Positions 25,485 through 33,599 of a stretch of 64,000 bases of DNA are shown in pieces (within the stretch, counting starts at the first letter, position 1; each line of letters opens with the position of its first letter). The position numbers were made by a program, and so were the translations under genes. The notes beneath the pieces were generated by a model. That model was not told the DNA's origin. It worked only from the letters and a program-made list of their open reading frames with translations, and made no database searches. Origin of the DNA: JALXCH01 sp964495805 (GTDB lineage: Bacteria > Calditrichota > Calditrichia > RBG-13-44-9); contig CAZBWV010000038.1 in assembly GCA_964495805.1 (NCBI GenBank), positions 1 through 64,000 of the forward strand, in the 5' to 3' direction.

Positions 25485-26408
25485 TTATGCTTTGTTGGAA
25501 CTTCCCAGCACATTGCGAATCTTGTGTTGTACCATTGCTTTCACCGCATCGCGGGCGGGTCCCAGATACTTACGCGGATCGAAATTTTCCGGATGTTCCC
25601 ACAGTTCCTTCCGCACCGTAGCGGTAATTGCCAGACGAATATCCGTATCGATATTAATTTTGCACACGCCGTATTTGGCCGCCTCGCGGAGCATCTCTTC
25701 CGGCACACCGCGGGCACCACCAATCTTACCACCGTACTTGTTCGCCATCTCCACAAATTCCTGCGGAACCGAAGAGGCGCCGTGCAACACCAGCGGATAT
25801 CCCGGCAGCAGTTCGGTAATCTTTTTCAGTCGCTCAAAATCCAGCTTCGGTTCACCGGAAAACTTGTACGCACCATGACTGGTACCAATGGCAATCGCCA
25901 GCGAATCACATCCGGTTCGCTGAACAAATTCCACGGCCTGATCGGGATCGGTAAATACACTCTTCTCCGCCACGACGTGTTCCTCGATTCCGGCTAATTG
26001 TCCCAGCTCCGCTTCGACCCATACACCTCGTTCGTGGGCATAATCCACCACTTTTTTGGTAATGGCAATATTTTCCTCGTAGGGCAAATGTGAACCGTCA
26101 ATCATCACCGAAGTAAATCCACCGTCAATCACTTCCTTACAGATTTCGAAATTGGCGCCGTGGTCCAGATGCAGTACAACCGGTACGTTGCTCTCTTCCA
26201 CCGCTGCTTCCACCATTTTAATAATGTAGTTATGGCCGGCATATTTACGGGCACCGGCGGAAATCTGCAGAATCACCGGCGAACGCTCTTCCTCAGCTGC
26301 CCACATAATTCCCTGCAAAATCTCCATGTTGTTCACGTTAAAGGCGCCAATGGCATACTTCCCTTCGTACGCTTTGGGAAAAATCTCTTTGGGTGTAGTT
26401 AATGGCAT
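25485..26408 (-). CDS. fba: Class II fructose-bisphosphate aldolase
   Basis: 307 residues from MPLTTPKEIF; the ATG at 26408 is 9 nt after AAGGAGG, so a TTG three codons upstream is rejected. Zn-binding and active-site motifs are present: HLDHGANFEICKEVIDGGFTSVMIDGS, the glutamate-rich VEAELGQLAG, and GTSHGAYKF, HGASSV, INIDTD. It condenses DHAP with GAP, or with erythrose 4-phosphate in the CBB cycle. It is second in the operon. Confidence 0.94.
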   Translation of the reverse strand: MPLTTPKEIFPKAYEGKYAIGAFNVNNMEILQGIMWAAEEERSPVILQISAGARKYAGHNYIIKMVEAAVEESNVPVVLHLDHGANFEICKEVIDGGFTSVMIDGSHLPYEENIAITKKVVDYAHERGVWVEAELGQLAGIEEHVVAEKSVFTDPDQAVEFVQRTGCDSLAIAIGTSHGAYKFSGEPKLDFERLKKITELLPGYPLVLHGASSVPQEFVEMANKYGGKIGGARGVPEEMLREAAKYGVCKINIDTDIRLAITATVRKELWEHPENFDPRKYLGPARDAVKAMVQHKIRNVLGSSNKA

Positions 26409-26490
26409 GTTCAGCAACCTCCTTCTTTCTAATTTTTTGATATCATTATTGATTAAGAATTATTTCGTCAAATTTTCACCCATTCTGTCC

Positions 26491-28506
26491 TCAGGCTTTT
26501 TGTTCCTTATACTGCTGGTACTTTTCCCGAATCAACGGGACCAGATGCTGGGGGGTGAATCCGTACGCTTCTTCCAGCTTCTGATAGGGTGCGGAATTGC
26601 CGAACCGGTTCAGACCGTACACAAAACCGTGGCACCCGGTGTATTTTTCCCACCCAAAAGTCACCCCTGCTTCGATGGCCACACGAAATTCCACCTCCCC
26701 GGGGAGTACTTTCTCCCGGTATTCCCGGGGTTGCTCGTCAAACAGTTCGGTGGAGGGCAGGCTTACCACACGTACTTTGAACTCCTGTTCCAGTTCGCGG
26801 GCAATCTTCAGAGCCAGATGGACTTCCGAACCGGTAGCGATGAGAATCATATCCGGTGTTTCCTGCTCGTTACCGTAAATAATGTACCCACCGCGTCGCA
26901 CTCCTTCAGCGGAAGCAAGACGGGAACGATCCAGAACGGGAAGTTTTTGCCGGGTCAGGATGAGTGCAGTGGGACGCTTCGTCTCTTCCATCGCCATTTG
27001 CATGGCGACTGCGGTTTCCGTGGCGTCTGCGGGACGCATTACAATGAAGTTGGGAATTGCCCGCAAAGATGCCAAATGTTCCACGGGCTGGTGTGTGGGA
27101 CCATCCTCACCCACATAGAAGGAATCGTGTGTGAACACATGCAAAACCGGGACATGCTGCATGGCACTTAACCGCAAAGCAGGACGCTCGTAATCGGCAA
27201 ACACCAGGAAGGTGGCACCAAACGGGCGCAATCCGCCGTGTAGTGCCATTCCGTTCAGTAACGCACCCATGGGGAACTCCCGCACACCAAAAGCAAAGTT
27301 ACGTCCGGCGGGATTGTCAGGGGAGAAGTCACCCACTTTTTCCATAAAGGCACGGGTGGCGTTGGACGGTTCCAGGTCGGCTGAGCCACCCACCAGATGC
27401 GGTAACTGATCGGCCAGCGCTGCCAGCACTTTACCGAACGCCGCACGGGTAGCGATGGAATCGCCAGCGTTGAATTCGGGCAGGTCAAACTTTTCCGGTA
27501 ATTTGCCCTCTCCCACAAATTCCCACAATTTTTGAAACTGTGTATCGCCTTTTAATTTTTCCTGTAAACGCTTATTCCATTCCGCTTCTGCCTGGCGAAG
27601 TTGATCGAAGCGGGAACGGAAGTAATCCACCACATCATCCGGTAAATAAAACGTTTTGTCGGGAGGTAATCCTAATTTCTCTTTGGTTGCGGCAATTTCT
27701 TCCGGTGGAAGGGGGGCACCATGGGTTTCGTGGTCACCTTCGCGGGTAGCCGCACCCTTGGCCATTACCGTATCCCCGATAATCAGACTGGGTTTATCGG
27801 TAACCTGTTGGGCGGCCAGAATGGCGGCACGAATTTGTTCGTGATTGTGCCCGTCAATTTCCTGCACATGCCACTGGAATCCACGAAACACTTCGGCAAT
27901 GTCGGTACTGTCCGCCCGTGTGGTGGGACCGGATATCTGAATTCGATTTCGATCGTAAAACATAATCATTTTCCCGATTTTCAGATGTCCCAGGATTGCC
28001 GAAGCGCCCAATGCCACCGGTTCCTGCAAATCGCCATCCCCGGCCAGCACATACGTGTAATGATTCATGATGTCTTCGCCCAGCATGGTGCGCAGCAGCA
28101 CCTCGGCAATGGCCATACCGCCACCCATACCCACACCCTGCCCCAGCGGACCGGAAGTGGCTTCCACCCCGGGGGTCAAATCCGCTTCCGGATGACCGGG
28201 GGTTAAGCTGCCAAACTGACGAAATTCTTTTAAATCGTCTAACTTTAAATAACCGATCAGGGTGAGCAGGGAATAAAGTAGCATGGACTCGTGACCGGCA
28301 GAAAGCACAAAACGATCGCGATTAAACCAATCCGGATTCTCCGGGCTAAAACGAAGAAATTCCTTGAATACCACATACGCCATATCAGCAGAGGACATGG
28401 CTCCACCAGGATGCCCTGAATTCGCTTTGCGGGTGGCATCCAGAATAAGTCCCTTGATAACCGCAACAACTTTCTGATCCATGGAAGCATTGGATTGTGT
28501 ACTCAT
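26491..28506 (-). CDS. tkt: Transketolase
   Basis: 671 residues from MSTQSNASMD (ATG at 28506 preceded by AAGG); the further upstream open frame is rejected. ThDP-binding GDGDLQEPVALGA, substrate motifs ANSGHPGGAMSSAD, GPLGQG and the pyrimidine-domain THDSFYVGEDGPTHQPVEHLASLRAIPN are intact, with the C-terminal domain (ATGSEVHLAL) complete. It performs two-carbon transfers in the CBB and pentose-phosphate pathways. It is the first gene of the CBB operon, so sequences at 28507-28690 probably contain the operon's control region. Confidence 0.95.
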   Translation of the reverse strand: MSTQSNASMDQKVVAVIKGLILDATRKANSGHPGGAMSSADMAYVVFKEFLRFSPENPDWFNRDRFVLSAGHESMLLYSLLTLIGYLKLDDLKEFRQFGSLTPGHPEADLTPGVEATSGPLGQGVGMGGGMAIAEVLLRTMLGEDIMNHYTYVLAGDGDLQEPVALGASAILGHLKIGKMIMFYDRNRIQISGPTTRADSTDIAEVFRGFQWHVQEIDGHNHEQIRAAILAAQQVTDKPSLIIGDTVMAKGAATREGDHETHGAPLPPEEIAATKEKLGLPPDKTFYLPDDVVDYFRSRFDQLRQAEAEWNKRLQEKLKGDTQFQKLWEFVGEGKLPEKFDLPEFNAGDSIATRAAFGKVLAALADQLPHLVGGSADLEPSNATRAFMEKVGDFSPDNPAGRNFAFGVREFPMGALLNGMALHGGLRPFGATFLVFADYERPALRLSAMQHVPVLHVFTHDSFYVGEDGPTHQPVEHLASLRAIPNFIVMRPADATETAVAMQMAMEETKRPTALILTRQKLPVLDRSRLASAEGVRRGGYIIYGNEQETPDMILIATGSEVHLALKIARELEQEFKVRVVSLPSTELFDEQPREYREKVLPGEVEFRVAIEAGVTFGWEKYTGCHGFVYGLNRFGNSAPYQKLEEAYGFTPQHLVPLIREKYQQYKEQKA

Positions 28507-28552
28507 GTTCGAACCTTTTGTTTTGGGTTTAACAAATGATGCTTTATTTGAT

Positions 28553-28567
28553 ACAACCTTTATGCCA
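28553..28567 (-). promoter_or_regulatory. Candidate sigma-54 (-24/-12) promoter of the CBB operon
   Basis: On the minus strand, TGGCATAAAGGTTGT aligns in register with the sigma-54 consensus TGGCACGNNNNTTGC: the -24 TGGCA is kept and the -12 element is TTGT rather than TTGC (three mismatches in all). Predicted transcription start is about 28541, giving a ~35-nt leader before tkt. The nearest upstream gene on the same strand is a sigma-54 activator. The GT at -12 is a real weakness. Confidence 0.45.
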
Positions 28568-28657
28568 GATAGACATGGGAACGATAAAAACACCGTTAAG
28601 CCGTATAGAAACAAATGGATGACGGTAATTTGCAGCGATCGGAAGAATCACACAGCT

Positions 28658-28684
28658 TGTGCCACACATGGCACACCTGTGCCA
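28658..28684. promoter_or_regulatory. Palindromic operator/enhancer candidate upstream of the CBB operon
   Basis: A perfect 18-bp dyad, TGTGCCA-CACA-TGGCACA (28658-28675), is followed after two bases by a third half-site TGTGCCA (28678-28684). The dyad centre is about 125 bp upstream of the predicted start from the -24/-12 element, a typical enhancer distance for sigma-54 activators. The third half-site also overlaps the -35 region of a plus-strand promoter-like element (TATAAAAT at 28701-28708). The binding protein is unknown; the adjacent Rossmann-sigma-54 activator is the prime candidate. Confidence 0.6.
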
Positions 28685-29447
28685 TGTATTTTTCTCCCCC
28701 TATAAAATCTGTCAAACCCTTCAAGGAGGAATTGTGTGAAGCGGCGATACTCGAAATGAATTAAATTTTTGCCCGAATATATGGTAGTTGTGTATAGTGG
28801 TCACGCTCAAAACAAGATTTTAATTTAATAATTGTTACATTGACAAAAAATAGATTGCATTTGGCCGACTTTCATAAAATTAGATTTGACCCAGGAAACT
28901 TAGAAAAAACAAAAAGGTCATCATTAGAAATCAAAATATTAGATTGAATTCGTGTACCGGTCAAGTGGATTTTAGAGAAAACGAAATTCATCAAAAAGTT
29001 AAAATATGTACAAATGTGCGAACTCCATTTGCCCACGGTAAGGCGCCTTTGAGATTCAGCAATCCGTTAAACTTCTGAATGTCTTTCCGACCGAAGGAAG
29101 GTCACGTCCAGCGTTTTGTTCTCCACCGTGGCGTTGTCCCACATAGCTTCCGATGATGATGTGCCGGACACACGGGTCAACGGAATCATCCGCCATGCGA
29201 TCTCAGGTGTCCTGATTGTAGCGAAAATTTTACATTTCCTTGCTTCGTGGATAGCTTATTGTGGCAAATCCAGTGTTTGTTTGTACAAATCAAAATACCA
29301 TTGTTTCCGGTCAATTACATTTCACCACCTAACAATCCTGAGGATATATGCCATCATCGGGTATGGCTTTCCATTTTTTCCAGTTCTGCCCGGGTGTGTT
29401 TTTTGCAATCAGGTTTTTCTGCAAAAGGATTCAGTGGGTTAAAGCGG
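28685..29447. other. AT-rich intergenic stretch with decayed-gene signs
   Basis: No intact gene was found. At the left end a plus-strand TATAAAAT and a perfect AAGGAGG (28722-28728) are followed by GTG AAG CGG CGA TAC TCG AAA TGA, eight codons resembling a signal-peptide start that is cut off at once. The 28760-29040 part is AT-rich without features. A minus-strand open frame of about 60 codons without an upstream start covers roughly 29067-29256 and contains WRMIPLTRVSGTSSSEAM; I do not recognise it. The stretch looks like remnants of genes once divergent from tkt. Confidence 0.4.
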
Positions 29448-30779
29448 TTACAAGCCGTATTTTTTCATCAACCGATAGAAGGTTCGGCGGGGAATCCCGG
29501 AAATCCGGGACGCTTCGCTGATGTTCCCACCCGCCCGGTGAATGTACTCGATCAGCGCCTGTTTTTCGTATTTTTCCATTAACCGGGAACGCTGACGCCG
29601 AAAGTCTCCGTCCGCTCGTACGTCCGGTTCCAGAGGGGCAAAAGTAATGGAAAGGTGTTCCGGTAAAATGGTGTCGCCCGTGCACAAAATGACCGCCCGT
29701 TCAATTACGTTTTCCAGTTCTCGCACGTTGCCGGGCCAGTGGTAATTTTTCAGAATCTCCAGCGCCTGATCGGAAATCTTTTCCACCCGTTTGTTGAGCT
29801 TTTCCTCCGCGCGGGTCAAAAAGTGATAGGCCAGATAGGGAATATCCACCTTCCGTTCGCGTAGCGGGGGTAAAAAAATGGTAAACGTGTTAAACCGGTA
29901 AAACAGGTCTTTGCGAAACTGCCCCTGTTCAATGGCTTCTTCCAGATTTCGGTTGGTGGCAGCGATGATGCGTACCTTCACATATTTCACTTCCGAAGAA
30001 CCGACCGGCCGAATCTCTCCGGTTTGCAAGAACCGCAGGAGCTTCGCCTGTAAACTTAACTCCATGTCTCCGATTTCGTCCAAAAAGATGGTGCCTCCGT
30101 GGGCTTCTTCCAACAACCCTTTGCGGTCCTGTTCGGCACCGGTAAAAGCGCCCTTTTTGTACCCAAACAGTTCGCTTTCCATCAGCGAAGCGGTTAAAGC
30201 GGTGCAGTTCAGGGAAATGAATGGTTTGTCCCGCAAATGGCTGGCCTGATGGATAGCCCGGGCAACCATCTCCTTTCCGGTACCGGTCTCACCCCGCAGC
30301 AGAACTGTGGTGGGAGTCGGTGCGACACGCTTTACCAGTTCCATCACACTCTGCATCTGAGGCGACTTGGCTACCATCCAGCGTGCATCGGGTAAATGCT
30401 GCTCCAGTTCCCGCTGAACGGTTAAATACCGCTCCCGGTACTCCTCCTTCTGCTTGCATTTTTCCACCAGCGCCCACATAAAATGCGCGCTCTTCCCGTC
30501 GATGATTTCACACTGTTCCGATTTACACCGGTGTAACTGACGGGTTACTTCCCGGTCGCCGGTTACATTGACTGCAATATCCAGCCGGGGGTCGGCACAA
30601 TAGGGTGCCCAGTGCCGTGCTACCGGAATATCGTGCTCCTGCGCAAAGCGAATGCCCGGTGCCTTCAGATTCTTATCCACCACCGCCAGAATTTCCACTT
30701 CGGGCAGTTCTTGCAACAATTCCAGCAAATGCAAGCCGCCTTTCCCGGCTCCGACAACCAGTATGGTAATTGAGGACAT
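29448..30779 (-). CDS. Sigma-54-dependent activator with N-terminal Rossmann (NAD-binding-like) domain
   Basis: 443 residues. The N-terminal ~110 residues start SITILVVGAGKGGLHLLELL with GxGxxG at 10-15, then an acidic residue after strand 2 (VVDKN), as in Rossmann dinucleotide-binding domains of dehydrogenases; cysteines C61, C85, C90 and C108 lie in this part. A coiled linker (about 105-130) follows. The AAA+ sigma-54 interaction domain has Walker A GETGTGKE (163-170), GAFTGA (210-215) and Walker B IFLDEIGD (231-238). A Fis-type helix-turn-helix closes the protein (GGNISEASRISGIPRRTFYRLM). There is no receiver, GAF or PAS domain. It lies upstream of the CBB operon in the same direction and is a candidate redox- or metabolite-sensing activator of it. 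Domain calls are firm; ligand and target are inference. Confidence 0.9.
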   Translation of the reverse strand: MSSITILVVGAGKGGLHLLELLQELPEVEILAVVDKNLKAPGIRFAQEHDIPVARHWAPYCADPRLDIAVNVTGDREVTRQLHRCKSEQCEIIDGKSAHFMWALVEKCKQKEEYRERYLTVQRELEQHLPDARWMVAKSPQMQSVMELVKRVAPTPTTVLLRGETGTGKEMVARAIHQASHLRDKPFISLNCTALTASLMESELFGYKKGAFTGAEQDRKGLLEEAHGGTIFLDEIGDMELSLQAKLLRFLQTGEIRPVGSSEVKYVKVRIIAATNRNLEEAIEQGQFRKDLFYRFNTFTIFLPPLRERKVDIPYLAYHFLTRAEEKLNKRVEKISDQALEILKNYHWPGNVRELENVIERAVILCTGDTILPEHLSITFAPLEPDVRADGDFRRQRSRLMEKYEKQALIEYIHRAGGNISEASRISGIPRRTFYRLMKKYGL

Positions 30780-30883
30780 AAGCTTCGTTCTTCTAAGAAT
30801 TTATCCAAACAAATTTAACGAATTTTCTGACAAAAGCCAACTCAACGAAGGGAAAAGGGGGAAGAAACTCAATCCGGGTTGTT

Positions 30884-32170
30884 CTAACGCCCTTCCCCGG
30901 TTTTAATTAATGAATAACGGAAAAGTACCGGTCCGACAATTTGATTCATCGCCACCGAAGCAATCACCAGCGTGCGGATGCTGGTTCCCACCACTCCGGG
31001 GAAGGTGGTACTGACCAGGCTCACCAGTCCCAGGGTAAGGCCCGCCTGCCCCACAAACCCCATCCAGCCAAGCTTCTGCACCTCCGCTGTGGAGCCGGTG
31101 AGCCGCCCTCCCACATAGGTTCCGGCAAAGGTGGTGACCATGCGCAATACCACTATGGTAATCGCCAGAGATAAATTTCCGTAGAACACAGGCAAATCCA
31201 GCGATGCACCGGCGATAGCAAAGAAGGTTACGTAGATGGGTAGCGAACCTTTCTCGATGGCTTCAATCAGCTGATGCCCCTCGTCGCTGAAATTCTGTAC
31301 CAGAAAGCCTGCCACCATAAACATCAGCACCAATTCCACGTGCAGCATCACCGACACATCGATACCGAACAGAACGAACCCCAACAAAAATAGCGCAGTT
31401 TGCGTGCGCACATATTTCAAATAGAGCAGAATCAGCGCACCCGCCGCCGCCCCTACCACCATGGAGAGGAACAGTTCCCACAATACTTCCAGGATGTAAT
31501 GAAAATGCAGCATTTCGCCGGGCACGATCAGCGGCCGGGCAACGGAAAGTGCCACGGAAAAGAGCAACACTACCACAATATCTTTAAAGATGGTGACTCC
31601 CAGCACAAAATCAGTGAAATTGCCCCGGGCATTGGTTTCGGTGATAATGGCAATGGTGGTTGCCGGAGAGGTTGCCACAGCCAGCGAACCGATAATCAGT
31701 GCAATTCCCAGCAAAATGGAAGTGGACGAATGCTCCAGAAATGAGACCTGCCCCCCCAGAAAAACAAAGAAAAGAATAAATCCGGGCAGCACAAATAGTA
31801 TCTGAAACAGGATAACGAAATTAATGGTTTTAAATTGCCGTCGCATGGTGCGGTACCGAAATTCACCACCTGCAGTCAGAGCAATGAGTCCCAGCGCAAT
31901 TTTATCGATGAGCTGAAGATTCAAGACACTTTGTTCGGAGATGGTGCCCAGTACAAACGGTCCGAACACAATACCGGCCAGCAAATATCCGGTGATTTGC
32001 GGCAGATTAAACCGAAGGGCGATTTTACCGAAAAGGAAAGCCACCAGCAGCACGAAGCCAAGTGCCAGCATACTCTCGGGCATGGTGTTGTTTCGCTCCG
32101 CCAGCGGTAAATGCAGCAATCCCCACATCAGCACCGAGAACAATCCCAGAAAAACGAGAATCCGTTTCAT
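30884..32170 (-). CDS. CPA2-type cation/proton antiporter
   Basis: 428 residues with about 12 predicted membrane helices. Na+/H+ exchanger features include FNLPQITGYLLAGIVFGPFVLG, SLAVATSPATTIAIITE and VLGVTIFKDIVVVLLF. The usual paired acidic residues on the unwound helix are replaced by a single aspartate in IFKD, suggesting electroneutral or K+-type exchange. No cytoplasmic TrkA-N domain. Its ATG overlaps the stop of the preceding antiporter gene by 4 nt. Confidence 0.85.
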   Translation of the reverse strand: MKRILVFLGLFSVLMWGLLHLPLAERNNTMPESMLALGFVLLVAFLFGKIALRFNLPQITGYLLAGIVFGPFVLGTISEQSVLNLQLIDKIALGLIALTAGGEFRYRTMRRQFKTINFVILFQILFVLPGFILFFVFLGGQVSFLEHSSTSILLGIALIIGSLAVATSPATTIAIITETNARGNFTDFVLGVTIFKDIVVVLLFSVALSVARPLIVPGEMLHFHYILEVLWELFLSMVVGAAAGALILLYLKYVRTQTALFLLGFVLFGIDVSVMLHVELVLMFMVAGFLVQNFSDEGHQLIEAIEKGSLPIYVTFFAIAGASLDLPVFYGNLSLAITIVVLRMVTTFAGTYVGGRLTGSTAEVQKLGWMGFVGQAGLTLGLVSLVSTTFPGVVGTSIRTLVIASVAMNQIVGPVLFRYSLIKTGEGR

Positions 32171-33363
32171 GAAACCTCCCCGGCATTTTTCAGTATCCGC
32201 AAAGTGCTGAAAACCGCCAGCTCATCAAACACAAACAGCCCTACAATGGTCGCACTCAGTACAAAATTCCCGGTATGGCCCCCGTAAAACAGGTGGAAGT
32301 TAAAGGCAATCGCCAGAGACACTCCACCGAAGGAAAGCAGTGCTTTGCCAATATCTCCGGGAAGGTCCAGATCGCACTCCAGCCGTTTCAGACAAAACTG
32401 TCCACCCAGATATTTCCCCATGTACCGAAATACCAGAAAAGCCAGGATCAGTAAAATCTCTTCCCAGAAGCGGTAATTCCAGGTTGCGCCGGCAAAAATA
32501 AGCAGGAACAGATAGGTTTGCTTTTCCATTCGCGCCAGCACGCGCATCACCTTGTCCGCACTGCGCGGGAACTGCGCCAGGGTGATTCCTACCACCATAG
32601 TCAGAAAAATAGGTGAGATTTTCAGGTAAAATCCCACCCCGCTCACAAAAATAACCAGCCCCAGCACCAGCAGCAGCAAATCCTCGCCGGTAAAATGCAA
32701 ATGAATTAAATAATAGAACAGCAGCCCAATGACCACCCCCAGCAGCACCGTTAGCAAAAGCCACACCCCGCCGTTCATAAAACCGGGTGCAATGGGATGA
32801 AACAGCGCCATTACCACCCCGGAGAGCACAATTCCCCAGAAGGAATCCAGGCTGGAGACAAACTGAATGAAGTGAGTGAGGCTACCGCGTGCTTTGCGCT
32901 CAATCACCAGGCGGGAAATCATCAGCGGGGCGGTAATGCTACCCAGGGCTGCCAGTACCAGAACCGCTTCCACTTTGTTTTTAAAAGCGGAAGGTGCCAG
33001 CACCAGCAAGCACACCCCCAGACCAGCAAAAATCACCAGCAAAGAGGTTAAACTCTGCAAACTGGTAAAAAGGAGATAATTCACCGGGAATTTGCGCAAA
33101 TTACGCCAGCGGAGTTGTAGGCCAAACAGTAGTCCCACCCAGCCCAACGCCATGCTGATGAGCGGTTTTAAACTGCTGATGATATGAACATTCAGAAAAT
33201 TAAAAAACTGGGGACCCAGAAAAACTCCCATTAAAATGTAAGGAATTCCGCTGACGATGAATCCGGAAAATAGCGGGGTCCGCATGAGCGTACTGCGACC
33301 AAAAAAGCGCGCCCCGACAAAGGTAAACAATAAAATTATCAGCAAACCTATTATGGGAGTCAT
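32167..33363 (-). CDS. CPA-type antiporter-like membrane protein
   Basis: 398 residues with about 12 predicted helices. Similarity to the Na+/H+ exchanger fold is weaker than in its partner: GIPYILMGVFLGPQFFNFL, ALGSITAPLMISRLV and FVSSLDSFWGIVLSG correspond to the inverted-repeat core, with an aspartate in SSLDSFWG. The C-terminal part FGGVSLAIAFNF and ATIVGLFVFDELA also fits. Translational coupling (ATGA overlap) with the second antiporter suggests a heterodimer, which would be unusual for CPA proteins; this is inference. Confidence 0.8.
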   Translation of the reverse strand: MTPIIGLLIILLFTFVGARFFGRSTLMRTPLFSGFIVSGIPYILMGVFLGPQFFNFLNVHIISSLKPLISMALGWVGLLFGLQLRWRNLRKFPVNYLLFTSLQSLTSLLVIFAGLGVCLLVLAPSAFKNKVEAVLVLAALGSITAPLMISRLVIERKARGSLTHFIQFVSSLDSFWGIVLSGVVMALFHPIAPGFMNGGVWLLLTVLLGVVIGLLFYYLIHLHFTGEDLLLLVLGLVIFVSGVGFYLKISPIFLTMVVGITLAQFPRSADKVMRVLARMEKQTYLFLLIFAGATWNYRFWEEILLILAFLVFRYMGKYLGGQFCLKRLECDLDLPGDIGKALLSFGGVSLAIAFNFHLFYGGHTGNFVLSATIVGLFVFDELAVFSTLRILKNAGEVS

Positions 33364-33599
33364 GTCGATACGGTCCCGGTTTCAAAAGATGGGAAGGTAC
33401 ACCGGAAAAGGAAATCTGTTTGCACGGTTGCAAAGATGCTCCTTCCCGCTGAGTGCATTTCCGATTGGTTTCTCCTCTAAACAGAAAACTGCGGAGAAGC
33501 CTCCAATCCGCTATCCGCCAATCCCATCTAATTACTTTTGTCTTTTTTCTTTTGTCTTTTGTCTTTTTCTACACCTTCACTCTCTAACATTCCCACAGC
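33364..33599. repeat. Intergenic region with short polypyrimidine repeat
   Basis: The 236-bp gap between the antiporter and M16 genes holds a CTTTTGT-type simple repeat (about 33533-33571). No gene or clear terminator was seen. Confidence 0.5.

Noticed and set aside
28669..28683. Plus-strand sigma-54 promoter within the TGGCAC...TGCC dyad
   Set aside because: The GG-to-GC spacing is 9 nt instead of 10, and no gene follows on that strand.
29067..29256. Minus-strand ~60-codon open frame as a real small gene
   Set aside because: No start codon with ribosome-binding site at its beginning and no recognised family; kept only as a possible remnant.
29116..29442. 108-codon plus-strand open frame
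   Set aside because: No ribosome-binding site, odd composition and no recognisable domain.
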